This document shows, piece after piece, positions 42,283-48,698 of a stretch of DNA of 48,698 nucleotides (its first letter is position 1; every line of letters starts with the position of its first letter). The notes under the pieces were generated by a model, which was not told the DNA's origin, did no database searches, and worked only from the letters and a program-made list of their open reading frames with translations. The DNA comes from a virus: positions 1 to 48,698 of the IMG/VR virus record IMGVR_UViG_3300044535_001635. One strand, 5' to 3'. A program made the translations under genes and the position numbers.

Positions 42283-43227
42283 ATGAAAAGGAAATTATAT
42301 ATTTATACCACAAATACTTATCGAGAAAAAGGTTGGTACAAGTTTGGTGAAACAAAAAGAGAAGTAGAACTAAGAGTTAAAGAACAAGACAACGCATCAA
42401 ATCCAGAAGATTTAGAGATTATTTTCGAAATAGAAAGTACTTTGAGCGACGAACAAATTCACAATTTACTTAGATTAAAGGGTTATTCAAAGACTAGATA
42501 TAAAAAAAAGAATGAATGGTATAAAGTTTTTGAAAATGATGATCACGCAATACTGACAATAAATAAAATATTGTCAGAACAAAATGAAGACAACAGAAAA
42601 GAATATAAACCTAGAGTTTTTCAAACATACACAAAGTTACTTTTTTTAGAAAAACTAAAAAATAACACAAAAAATTTAATTAATTTTATTTTAAACTTTG
42701 CTCCAAGATTCGGTAAAACAATATGGTCAATAGATTTGTTAAAAGATTTATATGATGATTTTAACTATAAAATTTGTGTATTACCTTCATATTACCTAAC
42801 ATCACTAACATCATTTGAAAATGACTTTTATAAATTCAAAGGATATAGTGAAGAAATGATTTTAATTGATTTATCTGATGAAGATTTACATGAATTGGTA
42901 GAAGAAAATTATGGAAAAAAATTGATAATTGTTAAAGCATCTTTACATACCGAAGATTTTGAAAAAAAACTATCTTTTTTAAAAGAAATTCCTTCTAATG
43001 AAAAAATTACATTAATAGATGAGGCAGATTTTGGTACACACACTGATAATTGTCAAAAAAAGATTAACTTTATAGGTGCAAAATTAAATTTATATATGAC
43101 AGGTACTGGTATTGAAAAACTTGTCAATAAATTAGAAAACTTAGATGACAACATTATTTCTTGGTCAATAAATGATATGTTAATGACTAAGAAAGGAGAA
43201 CACCCGATTCAAAAATTTATGAAATAA
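42283..43227 (+). CDS. GIY-YIG (T5orf172-like) nuclease domain fused to SF2 helicase N-terminal half
   Basis: This protein has 314 residues from the ATG at 42283; an upstream start at 42256 would translate the promoter. Residues 1-85 match the T5orf172/MUG113 branch of GIY-YIG nucleases: KLYIYTTNT, GWYKFGETKREVELRVKEQ, a D-E-x-x-H helix and KKNEWYKVF. Residues about 105-300 are the first RecA lobe of a superfamily 2 helicase: FAPRFGKTI (Walker A, G144-K145-T146), LIDEADFG (DEAD at 246-249) and LYMTGTG (motif III-like). The protein stops where the second lobe would begin, and that lobe is the next gene. With the methylase genes it looks like a dispersed restriction-modification or genome-remodelling system. 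Confidence 0.8.
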   Translation: MKRKLYIYTTNTYREKGWYKFGETKREVELRVKEQDNASNPEDLEIIFEIESTLSDEQIHNLLRLKGYSKTRYKKKNEWYKVFENDDHAILTINKILSEQNEDNRKEYKPRVFQTYTKLLFLEKLKNNTKNLINFILNFAPRFGKTIWSIDLLKDLYDDFNYKICVLPSYYLTSLTSFENDFYKFKGYSEEMILIDLSDEDLHELVEENYGKKLIIVKASLHTEDFEKKLSFLKEIPSNEKITLIDEADFGTHTDNCQKKINFIGAKLNLYMTGTGIEKLVNKLENLDDNIISWSINDMLMTKKGEHPIQKFMK

Positions 43228-43232
43228 ATAAT

Positions 43233-44558
43233 ATGATTGAAGAAATTTTAAAAAAACTAGCTAAAGAACACACATTAAAAGAATCGATGATATCTGTAAA
43301 AGATGTTGTTGAACCGGTCTTTTTAAGACTTCGTTTAGATAATATCGTCGAAAGATTCAATCAAATACCTGACAGTTATAAAACTGATTGGAATAAATTA
43401 CTTTCAGACGTAAAATTATCTAAAGGTATTATTTCTAATTTAATAAAGGGTTTATTTGGTACATATGGCGGTAATCAAACATTTCTTTATGATTTGAATA
43501 CTAATCAACATTCACCAAAAGATGTTTCTATGATTTTTGCCAGTACACCAAATAGACAACAACAAAGATTGTTGGCAAATGTAATTAGAGAATCACTAGG
43601 TCCTCAATATACTGTTGTTATAGTTAATAGTGATGAAACTAGTAATAAAGAAGCGGAAGAATATGTGAAAATAGAAGTTGCAAGAGCTAAATTAGAAGGT
43701 AAAAAATTAGTTATTTTAAGTAATAATATGGCTTCTCGTAGTTTTTCTGTATCGGAAATTGATACTGTTTTTTTAATGTTCGATAGAGGATCTTATTCTG
43801 CAGTATCACAAAAAGTCTCAAGAGTTTTAACACCGGGACTAACATTCGATGAACAAGTAAAAAAATATGGATATATAGTATCAGTTTCATTAGATTGTAA
43901 TAGAGAGGAAATATCACCAATTGATGAATATATTATTTATGAATCAGAAAAAGTCGAAGTTGATGAACTATCTGATGGTATAAGAAGAACACTTAACTCT
44001 ATTAATATTTTCACAAATGGAGAAAGTGGGTTATTAGAACCAATAGAAATTGACGAATATTCAAAAAAACTTTTAAATTCTAGTTCACTAATAAGTTTAG
44101 GAAAATCCTCCTCAAACCCTGAAAGAATTATTAATGATGAAAATTTGGTTAAACTATTAACCGGTATTAAAATTAACAACACAAGACCTGAAGAAGAAAA
44201 ACTTTTAAGTATTGATTCATCACTGATTGAAAGAACTATAGGTAAAAAAGAATCAAAAAAACAAAAATTAGAAAAAGATAAAGTTTTTTTATTAAAAGAA
44301 AAATTAAAAAAACATCTTGAAAATATTGTTGAAAACATTGTTGAGGTTTCAGAAATAAATAATTGTGAATCTGACGACATATTAGAATGTTTAGATATGA
44401 TTATTGAAAAAGGTTATGACGATGAAGTTATTTTTGAATTAGATTTTAATTCACTAACTTTAAAAAGTATAATTAAAAGTGGTGCGGTTTCTCACAAATT
44501 ATTAAATACTATTATTACAAATTATAATAAAAACGAAAATGAGCTTAACTATAATTAA
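43233..44558 (+). CDS. SF2 helicase C-terminal half
   Basis: A 441-residue protein beginning five bases after the nuclease-helicase stop, in another frame. Residues about 100-215 form a second RecA lobe: VSMIFASTPNRQQQRLLANV (motif IV region), VILSNNMASRSFSVSEID (motif V) and SQKVSRVLTPG (motif VI, with the arginine finger R). No Walker A is present, so it cannot hydrolyse ATP alone and must pair with the upstream protein. The C-terminal 200 residues are charged and helical, without a known fold. It overlaps the methylase gene by 20 bases. The split may be natural or may reflect a frameshift around 43190-43225. Confidence 0.75.
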   Translation: MIEEILKKLAKEHTLKESMISVKDVVEPVFLRLRLDNIVERFNQIPDSYKTDWNKLLSDVKLSKGIISNLIKGLFGTYGGNQTFLYDLNTNQHSPKDVSMIFASTPNRQQQRLLANVIRESLGPQYTVVIVNSDETSNKEAEEYVKIEVARAKLEGKKLVILSNNMASRSFSVSEIDTVFLMFDRGSYSAVSQKVSRVLTPGLTFDEQVKKYGYIVSVSLDCNREEISPIDEYIIYESEKVEVDELSDGIRRTLNSINIFTNGESGLLEPIEIDEYSKKLLNSSSLISLGKSSSNPERIINDENLVKLLTGIKINNTRPEEEKLLSIDSSLIERTIGKKESKKQKLEKDKVFLLKEKLKKHLENIVENIVEVSEINNCESDDILECLDMIIEKGYDDEVIFELDFNSLTLKSIIKSGAVSHKLLNTIITNYNKNENELNYN

Positions 44559-45777
44559 AAAAACTGAAATCTCTAAATTAGATACTTTTAATAAGTGGAA
44601 ACAAAATCCAGGTAAAGGAGAGGTTTTCACACCAAATGGACTGGTTAATGAAATTTTAGATCAAATACCTACTGAAATTTGGGAAGACCCTAAATCAACT
44701 TTTTGTGATTTATCGATGGGTAAAGGAACGTTTTTAATTGAAATAGTTAATCGTCTTGTTTATATTTATAATTATACGGAGGAAGACGCAAAATCCCGTG
44801 TTTTCGGTTATGATATTCGTGTTAAATATATTAATTATTTAAAACGTAGAGGGTATAAAAATGTCTTTCATAAAGACAGTTTAACAGAAAAATTTAATAT
44901 GGAATTTGATGTTGTATTAGGAAACCCACCTTATCAGGAAGTTACTGGTGCCTCTAATGCTAAAGCAATATGGCCTAAATTTGTCCAAAAATCATTTGAT
45001 ATATGTAAAGAAGACGGTTACGTAAGTTTAATACACCCAAGTGGTTGGAGAGACGTTAAAGGTAATTTTTCACATATAAAAGATTTATTAAAGTCTAAAA
45101 ATATTAAATATTTGAATGTTAATGACTTTAATAAAGGGAAAGAAGTTTTTGGTGTCGGTACTAATTTTGATTGGTATGTTGTTGAAAATTGTAACAATAA
45201 GTGTGGTTTGACTAAAATAAATACAACAAATAATGTTGACGTTGAATATTGTTTAGATAATATGGAAGTAATACCTAACCACTCATACGATTTAATAAAT
45301 CCACTAATATATACTGGTATCGGTGAGAAAATTAATTTATTAAATTCAGAATCAACATATGCGCATAGAAAACAACATATGTCAAAAGAACAAACCGAAG
45401 ACTATGTTTATCCTTGCGTGTATACCATAACACAAAAAGATGGTATTAATTTTTGGTATTCTAAAGTTAATAATGGGCACATAGGGCAACCAAAAGTTAT
45501 TTGGTCAAACGGATTAGGTACGTACCCTATTTTAGATTTAGAAGGTCATTACGGATTAATGGAATATTCTTTTGCAATAATTGACGAACCTCAAAATTTA
45601 CCATTAATTAAAAAGGTTATGGAGAGCGATATTTTTACTAAATTAATGGATAGTGTTAGGTTTATTAATCATAGATTTCAATGGAAAACCATATCGACAT
45701 TTAGAAAAGACTTCTGGAAAGATTTTTTAGATGAAAATAACAATGTAATAGAACCTAACTATAAAAATGCTGAATGA
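44539..45777 (+). CDS. N6-adenine DNA methyltransferase (type II gamma-class, N-6_Mtase-like)
   Basis: A 412-residue enzyme. The entry motif GEVFTPNGLVNEILDQIP and the SAM loop FCDLSMGKGTFLIE (motif I, residues 55-66), the acidic end of strand 2 (VFGYDIRV) and motif IV VVLGNPPYQEV (N129-P130-P131-Y132) define an adenine-N6 methylase. The remaining 260 residues contain a target-recognition-like region (for example SLIHPSGWRDVKGNFSHIKD). It overlaps the helicase gene by 20 bases and the next gene by 11, indicating one operon. As methylase of the cassette it could protect phage DNA from the associated nuclease. Confidence 0.88.
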   Translation: MSLTIIKKTEISKLDTFNKWKQNPGKGEVFTPNGLVNEILDQIPTEIWEDPKSTFCDLSMGKGTFLIEIVNRLVYIYNYTEEDAKSRVFGYDIRVKYINYLKRRGYKNVFHKDSLTEKFNMEFDVVLGNPPYQEVTGASNAKAIWPKFVQKSFDICKEDGYVSLIHPSGWRDVKGNFSHIKDLLKSKNIKYLNVNDFNKGKEVFGVGTNFDWYVVENCNNKCGLTKINTTNNVDVEYCLDNMEVIPNHSYDLINPLIYTGIGEKINLLNSESTYAHRKQHMSKEQTEDYVYPCVYTITQKDGINFWYSKVNNGHIGQPKVIWSNGLGTYPILDLEGHYGLMEYSFAIIDEPQNLPLIKKVMESDIFTKLMDSVRFINHRFQWKTISTFRKDFWKDFLDENNNVIEPNYKNAE

Positions 45778-46186
45778 TTATAAAAACCACATAAGAAATA
45801 GAGTTTACATGTCAGGAATTGATAGAGATAAACTCAGAATAAAAAAAACTGCTGAGGTTTTTACACCACAGCATTTGGTAATCGAAATGTTAGATAAGTT
45901 AGAACAGGAAAATCCTGAATTGTTCACGGACCCAACAAAAACCTTTATAGATAACAGTTGTGGTGATGGTGAATTTTTAGGTGAAATAGTTATTAGAAAA
46001 ATGGAAAGAAGTGGATGTAGTTTAGAACAGGCGTTATCCACAACATATGGTGTTGACTTAATGGAAGACAATGTTGAAGAATGTAAAAAAAGACTTGCAG
46101 GACCAAACCCAACTGAAGAAATATTAGAAATTTTGAATAAAAATATTATTTGTGCCGATGGTTTAACTTTTGATTATAATTTTTAA
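45767..46186 (+). CDS. truncated N6-methylase-like protein (SAM domain without NPPY)
   Basis: A 139-residue protein resembling the N-terminal part of a DNA methylase: TAEVFTPQHLVIEMLDKL, motif I FIDNSCGDGEFLGE (D62 to L71), the strand-2 region TYGVDLMEDNVEECKKR and a third strand IICADGLTFDYNF, directly after which the protein ends. The catalytic NPPY motif expected about 15-20 residues later is absent. It could be a decayed methylase, a SAM-binding regulator or a partner of the complete methylase whose gene it overlaps by 11 bases. A later ATG at 45809 would remove only the basic start. Confidence 0.75.
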   Translation: MLNDYKNHIRNRVYMSGIDRDKLRIKKTAEVFTPQHLVIEMLDKLEQENPELFTDPTKTFIDNSCGDGEFLGEIVIRKMERSGCSLEQALSTTYGVDLMEDNVEECKKRLAGPNPTEEILEILNKNIICADGLTFDYNF

Positions 46187-46215
46187 AAAAATTAGTTTAG
46201 AAAACAAAATTTTAC

Positions 46216-46223
46216 TATCTTTG
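46216..46223 (+). promoter_or_regulatory. Bacteroidetes-type promoter before the sigma/methyltransferase operon
   Basis: TATCTTTG within TTACTATCTTTGTC (46212-46225) matches the TAnnTTTG consensus. A possible -33 element TTAG lies at 46197-46200, with a shorter than usual spacing of 15 bases. A leader of about 15 bases would precede the ATG at 46244. Confidence 0.65.
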
Positions 46224-46243
46224 TCAAACCAAATTAAAAATCT

Positions 46244-46780
46244 ATGAAATACTTACTATTCGTCTATCCCTGTAATGAAACGTGGGATAAAAAAGAAACC
46301 AACCTTAAAATAGCAGAAGAACTATCAACAATTTCAAAAGCCGATGATATTACTTTTGTTTATGGAGACAATCACACCATATTCCATTTTGATTCTGATA
46401 TGTGCCAACCAGAACTTACAATCTATATTGATTTAATATATGATGAATCACCAGATTTTATGTACGTACTTGTCCAGACCTCAAAGACAATCACATCGAA
46501 TATGCCTCCAGAACATTTGGAACATCTGAAGAAATTAAATAAGAAAGGAAGGAAACCAAAAACACAAAATCGCGTTAAAGAAATATTTATAGATAAAACC
46601 CCAGCTTTCGATATCAAGAAATTTATGGAAGAACACAACGCTCGTGTTGAAGAATTTGTAAAAAATCAAATATGTGATTTGACTCTTGACGAAATTTTAG
46701 ATAAGATTTCAAGTCAGGGTATGGAATCACTCACAAGAGCTGAAAAAGACAAATTAGATGAATACTCAAAACAAATATAA
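46244..46780 (+). CDS. hypothetical protein with DUF6576-like C-terminal tail
   Basis: A 178-residue protein preceding the sigma gene by one base. The N-terminal 90 residues are alpha/beta (MKYLLFVYPCNETWDKKE; ELTIYIDLIYDESPDFMYVL), followed by a basic linker (KKLNKKGRKPKTQNRVK). The last about 30 residues (LDEILDKISSQGMESLTRAE, then KDKLDEYSK) closely resemble the short C-terminal motif, DUF6576, that I know from Bacteroidetes rhomboid-family and other proteins. The tight coupling to the sigma gene suggests a co-regulator, but this is inference. The start is the ATG behind the promoter at 46216. Confidence 0.75.
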   Translation: MKYLLFVYPCNETWDKKETNLKIAEELSTISKADDITFVYGDNHTIFHFDSDMCQPELTIYIDLIYDESPDFMYVLVQTSKTITSNMPPEHLEHLKKLNKKGRKPKTQNRVKEIFIDKTPAFDIKKFMEEHNARVEEFVKNQICDLTLDEILDKISSQGMESLTRAEKDKLDEYSKQI

Positions 46781-46781
46781 T

Positions 46782-47582
46782 ATGAAGGAAAAAAACCAAG
46801 GAGCACCTATTAACCAAGACGAAATTTATCACTATCTTAAAGATATCAGAAAGATTAAGGTTATGACACCTGATCGTGAAAAACAATTGGCATTAAAAAT
46901 GAAATCAGATGAAATTTCTGATAGAGAAAGAAGAAAAATAGAAGAAGAACTATTAGAAGGTAATTTACGATTTGTAATTACTGTTGCTAAACAATACCAA
47001 AACCAAGGTCTTGATTTACCAGACCTTATTGCTGAAGGAAACTTAGGTCTTATGAAAGCAATTAAAAACTTTGATTGGAACAAAGATTTGAGATTTATTT
47101 CTTATGCTGTGTGGTGGGTTAAACAATCAATTATCCAATCATTAAATGATAATGCAAGAACAATTAGACTACCAGTTAATGTTGTCCAGGATTTACATAA
47201 AGCAAAAAAAGAAGTTGAGCAGACAGGTAAAAAACTTGATGATAAATTTGCCGGGTTACCATCTATTATAAATCTTGATATGAATATCAACGAAGACGGT
47301 GATACTCTTATTGACTTAATTGAAAACCACGATGCTGTTGCACCAGACGCTGGATTTAACACCAAAGACATTCTAAAGGACAAGTTATTATCGTTACTTA
47401 ACGTATTAGATGACCGTGAAAAATCTATCATCGGAGACTACTTTGGTCTTACGGGCACACCAAGAACATTAGAAGATATTGGTTCTGACTTTAACCTTAC
47501 AAAAGAAAGGGTAAGACAGATAAAAGAGAAAGCTCTTCGTAGACTTCGTAATGAATCATCTGAATTATTTGACTATCTATGA
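46782..47582 (+). CDS. sigma-70 family RNA polymerase sigma factor (RpoD-like, lacking sigma-3)
   Basis: A 266-residue sigma factor from the ATG at 46782, preferred because it follows the upstream stop by one base; the ATG at 46758 lies inside the preceding gene. It has region 1.2 (DEIYHYLKDIRKIKVMTPDR), region 2 (LRFVITVAKQYQNQGLDLPD, LIAEGNLGLMKAIKNFDW, FISYAVWWVKQSIIQSL), the region 3.2 finger (NINEDGDTLIDLIENHDA) and region 4 with the HTH TLEDIGSDFNLTKERVRQIK. Between RLPVNV and the finger only about 55 residues remain, and the usual sigma-3 helix-turn-helix is not evident. It most resembles short primary sigma factors of Bacteroidetes. It likely redirects host polymerase to phage promoters, the functional counterpart of T4 gp55. 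Confidence 0.92.
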   Translation: MKEKNQGAPINQDEIYHYLKDIRKIKVMTPDREKQLALKMKSDEISDRERRKIEEELLEGNLRFVITVAKQYQNQGLDLPDLIAEGNLGLMKAIKNFDWNKDLRFISYAVWWVKQSIIQSLNDNARTIRLPVNVVQDLHKAKKEVEQTGKKLDDKFAGLPSIINLDMNINEDGDTLIDLIENHDAVAPDAGFNTKDILKDKLLSLLNVLDDREKSIIGDYFGLTGTPRTLEDIGSDFNLTKERVRQIKEKALRRLRNESSELFDYL

Positions 47583-48397
47583 TGAATGTACTAAGTCTTT
47601 TCGATGGGATGTCCTGTGGACAAATTGCACTTAACAAAGCTGGTATTAAGTATGATAAATATTTTTCATCTGAAATAGATAAGTTTGCAATACAAGTAAC
47701 CCAACATAATTATCCGGAAACAATCCAGATTGGTGATGTAACACAAGTAAAGGGTTCTGACCTACCACAAATAGATTTACTTATTGGTGGTAGTCCGTGT
47801 CAGGGATTTTCATTTGCCGGTAAACAATTAAATTTTGATGATGAACGAAGTAAATTGTTTTTTGAGTTTGTAAGGTTAATGGAAGAATGTAAACCAAAGT
47901 ACTTTTTACTTGAAAATGTTGTAATGAAAAAAGAATATGAGGATGTTATAACAGAACATATGGGTGTAAAACCGATTCTTATAAATAGTAATCTTGTATC
48001 AGCACAAAATAGGAAAAGACTTTACTGGACCAACATACCAAACATAGAACAACCTAAAGATTCAAACATAACAATGTCTAACATACTTTTAAGTGGACAA
48101 CACATAATTGTTTCAAAACAAAAAAAGGAACATAAACCTGGTGGTGATAAGTCAGCAACATTACTTGCAAGAGACTACAAAGGATTTGGTAATCAACAAA
48201 TGAGTGGTGTTATGGATAATGGTAATATTAGAATGTTAACACCAGTAGAATATGAAAGATTACAAAATGTTCCAGATAATTATTCATCCACTGCTTCAAA
48301 CACCCAAAGGTATAAAATGTTAGGAAATGGGTGGACTGTAGGTGTTATAGAACATATCTTTAAAAATATGGAATATGAATGTATTGAGTCTATTTGA
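47579..48397 (+). CDS. C5-cytosine DNA methyltransferase
   Basis: A 272-residue enzyme with a complete motif set: I (VLSLFDGMSCGQIAL), IV (GGSPCQGFSFAG, catalytic C74), VI (FLLENVVM), VIII (QNRKRLYW), IX (LTPVEYERLQNVPD) and X (GNGWTVGVIEHIF). The target-recognition region between VIII and IX is short (about 60 residues), suggesting a simple target. The start overlaps the sigma stop (ATGA); the ATG at 47582 gives the same start (MNVLSLFDG) as the following paralogue and may be the true one. No partner restriction enzyme is adjacent, so it probably protects phage DNA from host restriction. Confidence 0.93.
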   Translation: MMNVLSLFDGMSCGQIALNKAGIKYDKYFSSEIDKFAIQVTQHNYPETIQIGDVTQVKGSDLPQIDLLIGGSPCQGFSFAGKQLNFDDERSKLFFEFVRLMEECKPKYFLLENVVMKKEYEDVITEHMGVKPILINSNLVSAQNRKRLYWTNIPNIEQPKDSNITMSNILLSGQHIIVSKQKKEHKPGGDKSATLLARDYKGFGNQQMSGVMDNGNIRMLTPVEYERLQNVPDNYSSTASNTQRYKMLGNGWTVGVIEHIFKNMEYECIESI

Positions 48398-48698
48398 TGG
48401 GGTTTCCTGTGGCCAACTGGCATTACAAAGAGCTGGTGTTGAAGTAGAAAACTATTTTGCGTCAGAAATTGATAAACACGCAATTAGTGTAGCACAGCAC
48501 CATTTCCCAAACACAGTTCAGTTAGGAAGTGTAGTTGGTTTAGATACATCAAGATTACCAAAAATAGATTTATTAATTGGAGGTTCACCTTGTCAGTCTT
48601 TTAGTAGATCTGGAGATAATACTGGTTTTGATGGTAAGAGTGGTTTATTTTGGGAATATGTTAGAATATTAAATGAAGTTAAACCAACCTATTTTTTA
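48375..48698 (+). CDS. second C5-cytosine DNA methyltransferase (3' end outside window)
   Basis: The first 108 residues of a paralogue of the preceding enzyme, starting with ATG inside its 3' end (23-base overlap). It repeats the motif I MNVLSLFDGVSCGQLALQRA, the acidic residue in ASEIDKHA and motif IV IGGSPCQSFSRSG (catalytic C73, the same position as in the neighbour counted from 47582). The two N-terminal halves are highly alike, pointing to tandem duplication. The differing stretch after PCQ (DNTGFDGKSGLFWEYVR) and the unseen recognition region could give a different target. The gene runs off the window edge. Confidence 0.9.
   Translation, partial: MNVLSLFDGVSCGQLALQRAGVEVENYFASEIDKHAISVAQHHFPNTVQLGSVVGLDTSRLPKIDLLIGGSPCQSFSRSGDNTGFDGKSGLFWEYVRILNEVKPTYFL

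Noticed and set aside
43210-43221. Programmed -1 frameshift site joining the helicase halves
   Set aside because: CAA AAA TTT ATG does not fit the X XXY YYZ slippery pattern, and the second gene has its own well-placed ATG. A plain split or mutation is as likely.
36219-46244. A T4-like gp43, gp44/62, gp32 or terminase gene in this region
   Set aside because: None of the proteins here shows polymerase, clamp-loader, SSB or terminase motifs; they must lie outside the window.
1-48698. tRNA genes, integrase, attachment sites or insertion sequences
   Set aside because: No cloverleaf-like segment, recombinase motif or transposase motif was recognised, and the genes are packed too tightly to leave room for most of them.

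Overview
The window is a continuous stretch of a large, AT-rich, T4-like contractile-tailed phage (myovirus), most likely infecting a Bacteroidetes/Flavobacteriia host. The phage assignment rests on recognisable T4-type genes: DnaB/gp41-like helicase, DnaG-type primase, gp46/gp47-like recombination nuclease, gp25- and gp6-like baseplate wedge proteins and a RuvC-like resolvase. The host assignment rests on several independent signs: three TAnnTTTG-type promoter elements (33868, 42270, 46216), SprB-like adhesin repeats, a DUF5522-like Cys protein, a DUF6576-like tail and a sigma factor of the short Bacteroidetes RpoD type. No tRNA, rRNA, CRISPR array, transposon or integrase was seen. No gene-free stretch exceeds 300 bases; the longest gaps (about 50 to 90 bases) are promoter or terminator regions.

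Layout. (1) 1-4158: end of an unknown gene, a hypothetical gene, the replicative helicase, a class II (B12-dependent) ribonucleotide reductase and a small Cys protein, closed by a terminator. (2) 4199-31445: a late structural block of about 27 kb. It starts with a hydrolase-like protein carrying a possible capsid-targeting tag, continues with baseplate genes (gp25, gp6, a 1878-residue protein with a membrane-like segment, further wedge-type proteins) and ends with adhesins and fibres: SprB-like repeat protein, 15-residue-repeat fibre with C1q/TNF-like tip, glycosyltransferase, and Cys/Thr-rich modular proteins. (3) 31495-32459: RuvC-like nuclease and a small tagged protein. (4) 32515-33806: two structural genes on the minus strand, closed by a hairpin terminator. 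(5) 33896-42242: a tightly packed replication/recombination operon (primase, PD-(D/E)XK nuclease, methyltransferase, gp47, coiled-coil protein, membrane protein, gp46). (6) 42283-46186: an accessory cassette: GIY-YIG nuclease fused to a helicase N-half, helicase C-half, N6-adenine methylase and a truncated methylase. (7) 46244-48698: a DUF6576-tailed protein, a sigma-70 factor lacking sigma-3, and two tandem C5-cytosine methyltransferases (the second cut by the window edge).

Two promoter classes seem to be present. Host-type TAnnTTTG elements precede the replication operon, the accessory cassette and the sigma/methylase operon. A TATTTATA element recurs a few bases before the start codons of structural genes, on both strands, and is a candidate late promoter, possibly read by the phage sigma factor. 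The most interesting regions are the nuclease-helicase-methylase cassette bounded by identical 14-bp promoter cores, the glycosyltransferase set among Thr-rich linker proteins, and the sigma factor with its candidate cognate motif. All family assignments come from reading motifs by eye; no database search was run.
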